From contig URSO01000032.1 in the NCBI GenBank assembly GCA_900550415.1, forward strand, positions 1 through 23,320: DNA of 23,320 nucleotides. Reading direction: 5' to 3'. The notes beneath the pieces are model-generated. The model searched no databases. It saw only the letters and a program-made list of their open reading frames with translations, and was not told where the DNA came from. This document shows positions 15,213 through 22,628 of this stretch, in pieces. The stretch's first letter is position 1; every line of letters begins with the position of its first letter. Source of the stretch: an uncultured Collinsella sp. Its GTDB lineage: Bacteria; Actinomycetota; Coriobacteriia; Coriobacteriales; Coriobacteriaceae. Position numbers and translations under genes: made by a program.

Positions 15213-16235
15213 CTACTCCATGGTCTCTTGGCAGACGACCTCGCGGATGGCGCGGATGCGGCGCATGGTGTCGTCGAACTGGTCGGGGGTGAGGGCCTGA
15301 GCGCCGTCGGACCATGCGCGGCTCGGCTCGTCGTGGACCTCGATCTCCAGGCCGTTGACGCCGCAGGCGGTCGCGGCGAGCGCCATGGGCTCAACGTAGC
15401 GGGTGTAGCCGGTGGCGTGGCTGGGGTCGGCGACGACGGGCAGGTGCGACAGGTGGTGCAGCACCGGCACGGCATTGAGGTCGAAGGTGTTGCGGGTGCG
15501 GGTCTCGAAGGTGCGGATGCCGCGCTCGCACAGGATGACGTTGTCGTTGCCCTCGCTCATGATGTACTCGGCGGCCATGAGCAGCTCATCGATCGTGCCG
15601 GACATGCCGCGCTTAAGCAAGATCGGAGTCTTGGTCTTGCCGACCTCTTTAAGCAGGGGGAAGTTCTGGGCGTTGCGGGCGCCGATCTGCATGACGTCGA
15701 TCTTCTTGTCCAGGAAGACCTGCACGTCGCGCGGGTCCATGATCTCGGTGACGATCGGCATGTCGAGCTCGGCAGACGCCTCGCACAGCAGGTCCAGACC
15801 GGCGGGGCCCATGCCCTGGTAGGCGTACGGGGAAGTGCGGGGCTTGTAGGCACCGCCGCGCAGCATCGTGGCGCCGGCGGCCTTCACGCGGCGTGCGATG
15901 CGGATGAGGTTCTCGCCCTCGACGGAGCACGGGCCGGCGATGACCTGGAACTGATCGCCGCCGATCTTGACGCCGTGGCCGCAGTCGATGACGGAGTCCT
16001 CGGGGTGGAACTTGCGGTTGGCGCGCTTGAACGGCTCGGAGACGCGCTGCACGCGCTCGACGACATCCATGGACTCGAGCAGGAACGGGTCGATCTTGGT
16101 CGTATCGCCCACCAGGCCGATGATCGTCTCATTCTCGCCGCGCGAGACATCGGTCTTCAGGCCCTTTTTCTCAATCCAGCTGACGATATGGCTGACGGCT
16201 TCGTCGCTGGCGCTCTGCTTTAAAATTGCAATCAT
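15213..16235 (-). CDS. aroF: 3-deoxy-7-phosphoheptulonate synthase, type I-beta with N-terminal ferredoxin-like domain
   Basis: The first enzyme of the pathway joins PEP and erythrose 4-phosphate. ATG 16235 is chosen for GAGAGG 6 nt upstream and because MIAILKQSA is the normal start of this family; an in-frame ATG at 16283 would lie inside the leader hairpin. Residues 1 to about 80 form the small ferredoxin-like regulatory domain known from Thermotoga DAHP synthase, which gives feedback control by Tyr/Phe. The barrel follows, with VIAGPCSVE (98-106, metal Cys103), LRGGAYKPRTSPYAYQG (125-141), QIGARNAQNFPLL, LLKRGM, ILCERGIRTFE and VVADPSHATG. It is the first gene of the supraoperon. Its 340-residue length is normal. 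Confidence 0.96.
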   Translation of the reverse strand: MIAILKQSASDEAVSHIVSWIEKKGLKTDVSRGENETIIGLVGDTTKIDPFLLESMDVVERVQRVSEPFKRANRKFHPEDSVIDCGHGVKIGGDQFQVIAGPCSVEGENLIRIARRVKAAGATMLRGGAYKPRTSPYAYQGMGPAGLDLLCEASAELDMPIVTEIMDPRDVQVFLDKKIDVMQIGARNAQNFPLLKEVGKTKTPILLKRGMSGTIDELLMAAEYIMSEGNDNVILCERGIRTFETRTRNTFDLNAVPVLHHLSHLPVVADPSHATGYTRYVEPMALAATACGVNGLEIEVHDEPSRAWSDGAQALTPDQFDDTMRRIRAIREVVCQETME

Positions 16236-16268
16236 GGTGTGCCTCTCACCTCGATGGATAACTTTTGC

Positions 16269-16293
16269 AAAAACGGCCCGCATCGCGAGCCGT
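16269..16293 (-). terminator. Terminator-like hairpin in the aroF leader (possible attenuator)
   Basis: On the minus strand, ACGGCTCGC (16293-16285) pairs with GCGGGCCGT (16281-16273) through 9 bp, including one U-G wobble, around a 3-nt loop. TTTTT follows. The wobble would be a C-A mismatch on the opposite strand, so the structure favours the aro transcript. It lies between the likely promoter and the aroF start, 34 nt before the ATG, with no gene in between. Confidence 0.65.
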
Positions 16294-16316
16294 GTATATA
16301 TGGTGCATGAGAGTTT

Positions 16317-16346
16317 ATACTATCTGACTCGCTTTTGCCTTCTAAA
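16317..16346 (-). promoter_or_regulatory. Candidate promoter of the aro supraoperon
   Basis: On the minus strand, TTTAGA (16346-16341) and TAGTAT (16322-16317) are spaced 18 bp; TATAAA, shifted by three bases, is an alternative -10. Each box matches about four of six consensus bases. The predicted transcript start would be about 75 nt upstream of aroF. Confidence 0.35.
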
Positions 16347-16398
16347 GTGGGCCGTTGCGCCGCGTCTTCCTCGGAATTGCAAAGCTTTTTCTTTTATT

Positions 16399-16428
16399 TT
16401 GATAGCCCGTGGTGCACTTGGGTATAAT
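16399..16428 (+). promoter_or_regulatory. Strong promoter of tRNA-Arg(CCG)
   Basis: TTGATA (16399-16404) and a perfect TATAAT (16423-16428) are separated by 18 bp and end 11 nt before the tRNA. This is the best sigma-70 type promoter in the window. Confidence 0.8.
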
Positions 16429-16439
16429 GCCAAACGTTG

Positions 16440-16516
16440 GCCCTATTAGCTCAGGGGATTAGAGCGTCTGCCTCCGGAGCAGAAGGCCGTTGGTTCGAAT
16501 CCAACATGGGGCACCA
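16440..16516 (+). tRNA. tRNA-Arg (anticodon CCG)
   Basis: A 77-nt cloverleaf has acceptor arms GCCCTAT/ATGGGGC, D arm GCTC/GAGC, anticodon stem TCTGC/GCAGA with loop CTCCGGA (anticodon CCG, reads CGG), T stem GTTGG/CCAAC, discriminator A and encoded CCA. All stems pair, with one G-U in the acceptor. Confidence 0.95.
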
Positions 16517-16527
16517 TCGAACGTGAG

Positions 16528-16561
16528 ACCGTCCGAACCTCGCATGGTCCGGGCGGTTTTT
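16528..16561 (+). terminator. Rho-independent terminator after tRNA-Arg(CCG)
   Basis: Arms 16528-16539 and 16546-16557 pair over 12 positions with one mismatch and one G-U, around a 6-nt loop. A five-T run follows. It ends 32 nt before the ATPase start, so the ATPase gene needs its own promoter or readthrough. Confidence 0.88.
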
Positions 16562-16592
16562 CTTATACCGACGCGACGTGATGGGACGTGGT

Positions 16593-19310
16593 ATGGCAGC
16601 AACGGATATCGAGCGCGGACTCTCGACCGCCGAGGTCGAGGAGCGCATCGCCGCCGGTAAGATCAACCGCAACATGGAGCTCAAGACCAAGTCGGTCAAA
16701 GAGCTCATCATCGAGAACCTCTGCACGCTGTTCAATTTGATCAACGTGATCTTGGCGTTCCTGGTCATTTTGACCGGGTCGTTTAAGAACCTGACGTTTT
16801 TGTTCGTGGTGTTTCTCAATACCGCCATCGGTGTCATCCAGTCCATGCGCTCTAAGAAGATGGTCGATAAGCTCACGCTGCTGACCTCCAAGAAGGCCAT
16901 CGCGGTGCGCGACGGCTCCGAGGTGGAGCTCGACCTGGACCAGATCGTGCTCGACGACATCATCCGCCTGGGGCGCGGCGACCAGATCCCCGCTGACGCC
17001 GTGGTGGTTTCGGGCGAGGCGCTCGTGAACGAGAGCCTGCTGACGGGCGAGAGCGATCTTATTAAGAAACAGCCCGGTTCCGAGCTCATGAGCGGCAGCT
17101 TTATCGACTCGGGTCTGCTGCGCGCCCGCGTGATCCATGTCGGCGCCGACAACTACGTGGCCAAAATTAATAACGAGGCCAAGTACGTCAAAAAGGTCAA
17201 TTCCGAGATCATGAACGCGCTTAACGCCATCGTGCGCTTTGCGAGCATCATCATGATCCCGCTCGGTTTGGCGTTGTTTGCCTCGAGCGTGAGCGAGCTG
17301 TGGGATGCCGCGGGAACCCCGGGCGATAGCGCGCTTTCGTGGTGCTTCTCCGAGCTGCTGGCCGGCCGCGTGCCCTCGTCGGCGCTGCTGTCCACGGTGG
17401 GCGCTCTGCTGGGCATGATCCCGCAAGGCCTGGTGCTGCTGACCTCGTCGGTGCTCGCCATCGTCACGGTGCGCCTGGCCCGCCGCAAGGTGCTGGCGCA
17501 GCAGCTCTACTGCATCGAGACGCTCGCGCGCGTCGACGTGCTGTGCCTGGACAAGACGGGCACCATCACGTCGGGTCGCATGGAGGTCGAGGGTACCTAT
17601 CCGCTACCGGTCGAGGGTATGGGTGTGGGGGAGAGCGACGCCGCCGTTCCCGTCGATACCACGGTGCTCGATTTTGCGCTGGCTAACGTGGCGCGTGCGA
17701 CCTCGGCCGATGCCAACGAGACCTGCCAGGCGCTGCTCAACTATTACGCCGATCGCCCGGTCGAGGTGTCTGAGCCGCTGTCGGTCATTCCGTTCTCGTC
17801 CTCCAAAAAGTGGAGTGGTGCCTCGTTTGCGCAGGGCTCCTATGTGATGGGTGCGGCGCAGTTTGTGCTCTCTGATCGTGCGTTTGCCCAGGTCGAGAAC
17901 CGTGTCGCCGAGCTTGCCGATACCTGCCGCGTGCTCGTGGTGGCGCGCGTGGACGGCTTTACGCCCGATGGCGATATGGTGGGCGAGGCCGAGCCCGTGG
18001 GCTTTGTGACCATCCGCGACGAGATTCGTACCTCGGCGGCCGAGACCATCGGCTACTTTAACGAGCAGGGCGTGACCCTTAACGTGATCAGTGGCGACGA
18101 CCCGCGTACGGTGTCGTCGATCGCGCGCGTGGTGGGCGTGCCGGGGGCGGACGCTTATGTGGACGCCACGACGCTCGATACGCCGGCCAAGCTCGATGCC
18201 GCAGTGGACCGCTACCATGTTTTTGGTCGTGTGACCCCGCAGCAGAAGCGCGAGCTCGTGCAGGCACTCAAGCGCCGCGAGCACACCGTGGCCATGACGG
18301 GCGACGGCGTCAACGACGTGCTGGCGCTCAAGGAGGCCGACTGTTCCGTCGCCATGGCGGCCGGCTCCGATGCCGCGCGTAACGTTGCTGAGATCGTACT
18401 CGTCGACAACGATTTTGCCTCGATGCCCGCCGTGGTGGCCGAGGGCCGTCGCTCCATCAACAACCTGCAGCGTTCGGCTTCGCTGTTCTTGACCAAGACG
18501 CTGTTCTCGATGGGCCTGGCGGCGCTGTGCATCGCGCTGCCGCCGTACCCTTTCGAGCCGATTCAGATGACGCTCATCAACTTCTTCTGCATCGGCGCGC
18601 CGGGCTTTGTGTTGGGCCTGGAGCCCAACAATGCTCGCGTGAAGGGGTCGTTCCTGACGAACGTGCTCAAGCGGGCACTGCCGGCGTCGATTGCGGTCAT
18701 TTTGGCCGCGGCGCTCGATATCTTTGTGGCGCGCGTGTTTGGCTTTAACCAGCTCACGCTGTCTACGATGTGCCTGCTTACGTCGTGCGCGGCGAGCGTC
18801 AGCCTGATCTGGCGTATCTCGCAGCCCCTCACGCCCTTGCGTGTGGCGCTCTTTGTGTTTGTAGTCGTCGGCATCCTGACGGGCGTTATCGGATTCCCGA
18901 AGCTGCTGTCTATTGCCAACCTGTCGATGGGCCAGATGGTTATCTTGGCTGTCATCGTGGTCATTACCTGCTCGGTGTTCTTTAAGCTCGCCACGATGAT
19001 GGATTCGCTCAAGCCGCGTCGTCGTCATGCCGCAACTGGTTTTGGCCGCGGTGTGCGCGTTCGCTTGGGTCGCGGTGGCGGCAAGGTGAGCTCGACGGGT
19101 TCGACGGCCGAGCGTTTTGCCAAGCGCGTCGCCGCCGACATGGCGCAGCGCCGCGAAGCTCGCACCGTTCGCGAGGCCGAGGCCCGCGCACTCGAGGGCG
19201 TGGCCCAGGCCCAGCCCAAGAAAAAGAAGGGTAGCGGCGCCAAGCGCTCCCGCGTGACCAAGTCCGCCCAAGGCATCAAAGTCTCGATGCCAAGCAAAAA
19301 GAAGAAATAA
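16593..19310 (+). CDS. P-type cation-transporting ATPase, CtpE-like, with basic C-terminal tail
   Basis: The start is uncertain. ATG 16593 gives 905 residues, while GTG 16578 and ATG 16581 are in frame just upstream; none has a clear ribosome site. Domains in order are a short cytoplasmic N-terminus, a first membrane pair (LFNLINVILAFLVILTG, LTFLFVVFLNTAIGVIQ), an actuator domain with LLTGES (about 150), a membrane pair containing GMIPQGLVLLTS (the PEGL-type ion site), the phosphorylation motif DKTGT with Asp320, a nucleotide-binding domain, MTGDGVNDVLALKEADCSVA (568 onward), and several C-terminal membrane helices. There is no N-terminal metal-binding domain. IPQGLVLLTS and the overall layout resemble mycobacterial CtpE, a calcium importer, so calcium is a plausible but unproven cargo. 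The last 100 or so residues form a Lys/Arg-rich cytoplasmic tail ending in KKKK. Confidence 0.9.
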   Translation: MAATDIERGLSTAEVEERIAAGKINRNMELKTKSVKELIIENLCTLFNLINVILAFLVILTGSFKNLTFLFVVFLNTAIGVIQSMRSKKMVDKLTLLTSKKAIAVRDGSEVELDLDQIVLDDIIRLGRGDQIPADAVVVSGEALVNESLLTGESDLIKKQPGSELMSGSFIDSGLLRARVIHVGADNYVAKINNEAKYVKKVNSEIMNALNAIVRFASIIMIPLGLALFASSVSELWDAAGTPGDSALSWCFSELLAGRVPSSALLSTVGALLGMIPQGLVLLTSSVLAIVTVRLARRKVLAQQLYCIETLARVDVLCLDKTGTITSGRMEVEGTYPLPVEGMGVGESDAAVPVDTTVLDFALANVARATSADANETCQALLNYYADRPVEVSEPLSVIPFSSSKKWSGASFAQGSYVMGAAQFVLSDRAFAQVENRVAELADTCRVLVVARVDGFTPDGDMVGEAEPVGFVTIRDEIRTSAAETIGYFNEQGVTLNVISGDDPRTVSSIARVVGVPGADAYVDATTLDTPAKLDAAVDRYHVFGRVTPQQKRELVQALKRREHTVAMTGDGVNDVLALKEADCSVAMAAGSDAARNVAEIVLVDNDFASMPAVVAEGRRSINNLQRSASLFLTKTLFSMGLAALCIALPPYPFEPIQMTLINFFCIGAPGFVLGLEPNNARVKGSFLTNVLKRALPASIAVILAAALDIFVARVFGFNQLTLSTMCLLTSCAASVSLIWRISQPLTPLRVALFVFVVVGILTGVIGFPKLLSIANLSMGQMVILAVIVVITCSVFFKLATMMDSLKPRRRHAATGFGRGVRVRLGRGGGKVSSTGSTAERFAKRVAADMAQRREARTVREAEARALEGVAQAQPKKKKGSGAKRSRVTKSAQGIKVSMPSKKKK

Positions 19311-19413
19311 CTACGCGCCCTGGCGATGTTGAATTGGTGCCTTGCTCCTGTGGGGCCGTGGCGATGTTATGCTCTAACCTCGATTGTTTGAATTGCTTCG
19401 AAAAGAGGATGCC

Positions 19414-20556
19414 GTGATCTGCCCGCATTGCCTTAAGACTATCGAGGACGGCGCCTCGTTCTGCCCCTACTGCAACGCCTATGTGGGTCCGGGCGATGGT
19501 CCGGAGCACACCGAGTTCGTGTTCTGTGAGGGCTGCGGTGCCCGTCTTTCTCCGCATGATCGCACGTGCCCCAAATGCGGACGCCCCGCTCCGGGTATCC
19601 TCTCCGAGGACGCGGCCGCATCCGACCTGGCAGCGGGCCGCACGGCGGGCTTTCCGCGCCTAACGCAAGAGCAGATCGATACCGAGGTGCCGCATGCGCC
19701 GGCCTCTGCCGCTGCGGTGCTTTCGGACGCCGCCGACCCCAATGAGACCTGCGTGCTGCCAGCTTTCGATAAGGATTTCGGTATCCCCAAGGTCGATATT
19801 CCCACGCCCGTTTCCCTGCATGACGATGCTCAAAAACCCAAGCGCAAGGTGCATCCCGACGAGGACGCCTATCACAAGCACAAGCGTCATATCCCCAAGC
19901 CGCTCATTATCATCGCGGTCCTTGCCGTCGTTTGCGGCGGTGCCTATTGGTTCGTGACGGCCGATCCTATGGGTGTCATGCCTGGCTTCTACGACCAGTT
20001 TGGCCAGGCCGCGCAGACGACCTTCCCCACGCGTCAAAAGGGCGAGGCCACTGAGGACGATACCAAGCAGGACGATTCTGCCGAGGTGGTCCAGGAAGAA
20101 ACCGTGCTCACCGATGATCAGCTCTATACCAGGCTCGACGGTCTGTATCAGACCATCGTGTCCTATGCTGACGAGGATCAGATCGGCGAGGTCATCGATT
20201 CCTTTAACAACGGCTATCTCCGAACGCCGCTGTCCACCCGTCAGGAGCTGTCGCAGAGTGCCTACGCCCTGCGTGACCAGATAAAAAAGACGCAAGATGA
20301 GCTTAACAACCTGAAAGTACAGGACGATACGGTCTATGCGGATGACATCGCCCACTTAAAGCAGCTTGCCGAGTGGATGTATGAGCGCGTCGACGTGATC
20401 TGCCAGAGCTGGGATATCTCGCTGGCCATTCCCGATGGCGAGTCGATGAGTTCCCACCAAAGCGAGATCCTGGCGCCCATCGCGCAGGGCGGCAACAGCG
20501 CGCTGAACCAGTACGACGCCAATGTGGGTTCCTGGAAGCCGCAGCAGCGTTCCTAA
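19414..20556 (+). CDS. Zinc-ribbon single-pass membrane protein of unknown function
   Basis: GTG 19414 is chosen because AGAGG lies about 6 nt upstream; a TTG 30 nt earlier has no ribosome site. This gives 380 residues. The N-terminus has two zinc-ribbon knuckle pairs: CPHC with CPYC (residues 3-24), then CEGC with CPKC (about 38-56). A polar, acidic linker follows to residue 140, then a Lys/His-rich stretch (KHKRHIPK) and one membrane helix (PLIIIAVLAVVCGGAYWFV, about 163-181). The C-terminal 200 residues are outside by the positive-inside rule and largely helical, with no known motif. It is probably a membrane-anchored regulator or scaffold. The neighbouring TPR protein has the same soluble-domain/basic/helix/exterior layout. 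No specific family is claimed. Confidence 0.8.
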   Translation: MICPHCLKTIEDGASFCPYCNAYVGPGDGPEHTEFVFCEGCGARLSPHDRTCPKCGRPAPGILSEDAAASDLAAGRTAGFPRLTQEQIDTEVPHAPASAAAVLSDAADPNETCVLPAFDKDFGIPKVDIPTPVSLHDDAQKPKRKVHPDEDAYHKHKRHIPKPLIIIAVLAVVCGGAYWFVTADPMGVMPGFYDQFGQAAQTTFPTRQKGEATEDDTKQDDSAEVVQEETVLTDDQLYTRLDGLYQTIVSYADEDQIGEVIDSFNNGYLRTPLSTRQELSQSAYALRDQIKKTQDELNNLKVQDDTVYADDIAHLKQLAEWMYERVDVICQSWDISLAIPDGESMSSHQSEILAPIAQGGNSALNQYDANVGSWKPQQRS

Positions 20557-20594
20557 AATTAGTTCGCCATAGTCGGCATAACCTACGTGCGCAA

Positions 20595-20624
20595 TTGATG
20601 TAAGCCCGTGCTTATTGCTACAAT
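20595..20624 (+). promoter_or_regulatory. Candidate promoter of the cyclophilin gene
   Basis: TTGATG (20595-20600) and TACAAT (20619-20624) are spaced 18 bp, 39 nt before the ATG. Four or five bases of each box match consensus. Confidence 0.5.
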
Positions 20625-20663
20625 TCGTACAAATATGCTTTAAACGCACGAGGAAGGAACCAC

Positions 20664-21212
20664 ATGTTTGGTTTTAAGAAAGAGCTCTACACGCCCGAGT
20701 ATCAGCTTGTCGGCGACGAGTGCGCCGTAATCGAGACGTCGAAGGGTACCATCAAGGTCAAGTTTGACGGCGAGGGCGCTCCCATTCATGTCGCGAACTT
20801 CTGCGAGCTTTCCACGATGGGTTTCTATGATGGCCTTAAGTTCCATCGCTATGTGCCCGGTTTTGTTATCCAAGGTGGCGACCCCAATACCCGCGACATG
20901 TCCGGCGCCGACGTCGCCGCCGGTCTTGAGGGCCCCGACGGCATGCCCGGCACCGGCGGCCCGGGCTATTGCATCAAGGCCGAGTACCTCACAAACCCAA
21001 ATAACAGCCATGAGGACGGCGCGCTTGCCATGGCCCGCTCCATGAACCCCGATTCCGCCGGTTCCCAGTTCTACTTCTGCCTTGGTCCGCAGCACAACCT
21101 TGATTCCGGCTACACGGTGTTTGGCAGCACTATCGAGGGCAAGGACGTCATTTCCAAGCTGCGCGCCGGAGACGAGATTGTCCACGTCGAGATTGTCCAC
21201 GAGGCACGCTAG
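20664..21212 (+). CDS. Cyclophilin-type peptidyl-prolyl cis-trans isomerase
   Basis: The product has 182 residues, with GAGGAAGG about 7 nt before ATG 20664. It catalyses cis-trans isomerisation of X-Pro bonds. The core motifs are present: ETSKGTIKVKF as the first strands, LKFHRYVPGFVIQGGDP (with the catalytic Arg in FHR and the FVIQGGD loop), GALAMARSMNPDSAGSQFYF (the substrate-pocket Met, Ala and Gln-Phe) and YTVFGSTIEG. There is no signal peptide or lipobox, so it is cytosolic. The N-terminal 20 residues before the cyclophilin fold are a short extension. The TPR gene follows after 39 nt and is probably cotranscribed. Confidence 0.95.
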   Translation: MFGFKKELYTPEYQLVGDECAVIETSKGTIKVKFDGEGAPIHVANFCELSTMGFYDGLKFHRYVPGFVIQGGDPNTRDMSGADVAAGLEGPDGMPGTGGPGYCIKAEYLTNPNNSHEDGALAMARSMNPDSAGSQFYFCLGPQHNLDSGYTVFGSTIEGKDVISKLRAGDEIVHVEIVHEAR

Positions 21213-21251
21213 GCGCATGCCCGGCACCAAGCTATAAACGAAGGAGCATAT

Positions 21252-22538
21252 ATGAACGCACAGCTTATGGACCAGGCCCGCGCAGCGTACCGTGCCGGAG
21301 ATTTTTCCTCCGCCGCCCAGCTATTCGCCTCTGCCAAGACTGCTGACGAGATCTGCGGCGAGGCCGATCACCTTCGCGGAAACTCTTTGATGAGGCTCGG
21401 CCTTTTCCAGGATGCCGCCGAAGCCTATTCCGCCGCTTTGCGCGATGCTTCGTATGGAAAGTCCGGCGCTTTGCTAACCAATCAGGGTAAAGCTCTCGCC
21501 GCCGCCGGCGACCTTGCAGGGGCCGCGAACAGCTTCGGTCTTGCCGTGCAGGATTCCTCCTATGCGACCCCGTACAAGGCGTACATGGGCCTTGGTAACG
21601 CTCTGTTGAAGAGCGGTAACCCTACGGACGCCGGCGTGGCGTTCCGCTCCGCCGCCATCGACGGCGCCAATCCCGCCCCGGCTGCCGCACTGATGAATCT
21701 CGGCGACTGCTTCCTGCTCATTTCTCGTCCCGAAGATGCAGTCGAGGCCTACCGCACCGCACTTGACTTCGTCGGGCCTCACGATGATCCGCGCGCTATC
21801 AACGCCGGCCTCGGCCAGGCGCTTGCTGCCGCCGGTCGTTACGCTGATGCTATCGAGGCATTTGGCCGCGCCACTTCAGACGGTATCTATCAACTTACGC
21901 CCGAGCAGCAGCAGTCGCTCGCCACGGCGCAGGACACCCTGTCCGCCCAGCGCTCCATGGCTCCTACCGTTCCGCAGACCACCGGCGCCTATGCTCCCGG
22001 CGTCGACCCGCTCGATCCGCTGGGACAGTCCGGCAACCTTATTCCCGATCCTTCCGATACCGGTTTCTTCACCCTTTCGGAGTCTGAGATGATTCAGCAG
22101 GATAAGAAGGAGATGAAGGTCCGCCGTCGCCATCGCCATGTCGGCCTTAAGATCTTCCTGGTCATTTTGCTGCTCGTTCTTATCGCCGCCGGCGGACTTG
22201 GCTTTGCCTATACCCGTGGATATGGCTACCCCACCCAGCAAGATACGCTTACCAAGCTGTTCGAGGCGGTAACCAACGGAACCGAGACCGATTCCTATCT
22301 TGCCCCCGGCCTTTCTGACGATGCTAAGTCCGTGCTCGTTTCTTCCATTCCCGAGGGCTCCGTCCCCACTATCCAGGGTCTCGATAAGTCTATGACCGAG
22401 AGCACCGCGACCGTGTCCGTCGAGTTTTCCAAGGGCGGCAGCATGGATTACACCGTTGATTTTGTTCGCGAGGGCATCGGCTGGGTCGTTTCCGGCATCT
22501 CCATTGATTTCGGTGACGCTGACTCCGCGTCTGAATAG
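21252..22538 (+). CDS. TPR-repeat single-pass membrane protein
   Basis: The product has 428 residues, with AAGGAG 6 nt before ATG 21252. Residues 1 to about 215 contain about six tetratricopeptide-like repeats, with the spacing of paired helices (for example ARAAYRAGDFSSAAQLFASA, GKALAAAGDLAGAANSFGLA, LGDCFLLISRPEDAVEAYRT and LGQALAAAGRYADAIEAFGR). A Pro/Gly-rich linker follows, then a basic run (KVRRRHRHVGLK) and one membrane helix (IFLVILLLVLIAAGGLGFAY, about 300-319). The C-terminal 100 residues would be outside, and the pattern DYTVDFVREGIGWVVSGISI resembles small cystatin/NTF2-like extracellular domains. It is probably a protein-interaction scaffold at the membrane. Lying just upstream of mreB, it may belong to envelope growth, but this is inference from position only. 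Confidence 0.85.
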   Translation: MNAQLMDQARAAYRAGDFSSAAQLFASAKTADEICGEADHLRGNSLMRLGLFQDAAEAYSAALRDASYGKSGALLTNQGKALAAAGDLAGAANSFGLAVQDSSYATPYKAYMGLGNALLKSGNPTDAGVAFRSAAIDGANPAPAAALMNLGDCFLLISRPEDAVEAYRTALDFVGPHDDPRAINAGLGQALAAAGRYADAIEAFGRATSDGIYQLTPEQQQSLATAQDTLSAQRSMAPTVPQTTGAYAPGVDPLDPLGQSGNLIPDPSDTGFFTLSESEMIQQDKKEMKVRRRHRHVGLKIFLVILLLVLIAAGGLGFAYTRGYGYPTQQDTLTKLFEAVTNGTETDSYLAPGLSDDAKSVLVSSIPEGSVPTIQGLDKSMTESTATVSVEFSKGGSMDYTVDFVREGIGWVVSGISIDFGDADSASE

Positions 22539-22628
22539 ATGGTAACTTTTTCGAATCGCACCGTCGTTCTCAGCGTCTCCATACGTCAGCGCTACACTTC
22601 TTTGGAACCCTAACCTTTTGGAGTGACC

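Noticed and set aside
14211..16223. A 670-codon open frame on the plus strand antisense to tyrA and aroF
   Set aside because: It has no recognisable domain and low-complexity Gly/Ala/Val/His/Asp composition. It mirrors the codon bias of the real minus-strand genes, whose motifs are complete.
16236..16283. A longer aroF start at 16283
   Set aside because: The start would lie within the 3' arm of the leader hairpin, has no ribosome site, and adds residues not usual for the family; ATG 16235 has GAGAGG at good spacing.
16246..16308. A 20-codon leader peptide before aroF containing Tyr, Phe and Tyr codons
   Set aside because: It has no ribosome site, only three scattered aromatic codons, and the terminator hairpin lies inside its coding region, unlike classical leader peptides placed before the hairpin.
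16236..16440. T-box riboswitch controlling the aro operon
   Set aside because: No T-box consensus (AGGGTGGNACCGCG-like) or specifier stem could be found in the leader on the minus strand.
17604..19271. A 555-codon minus-strand open frame antisense to the P-type ATPase
   Set aside because: Its His/Arg/Gly-rich composition is typical of an antisense shadow; the ATPase motifs on the plus strand are unambiguous.
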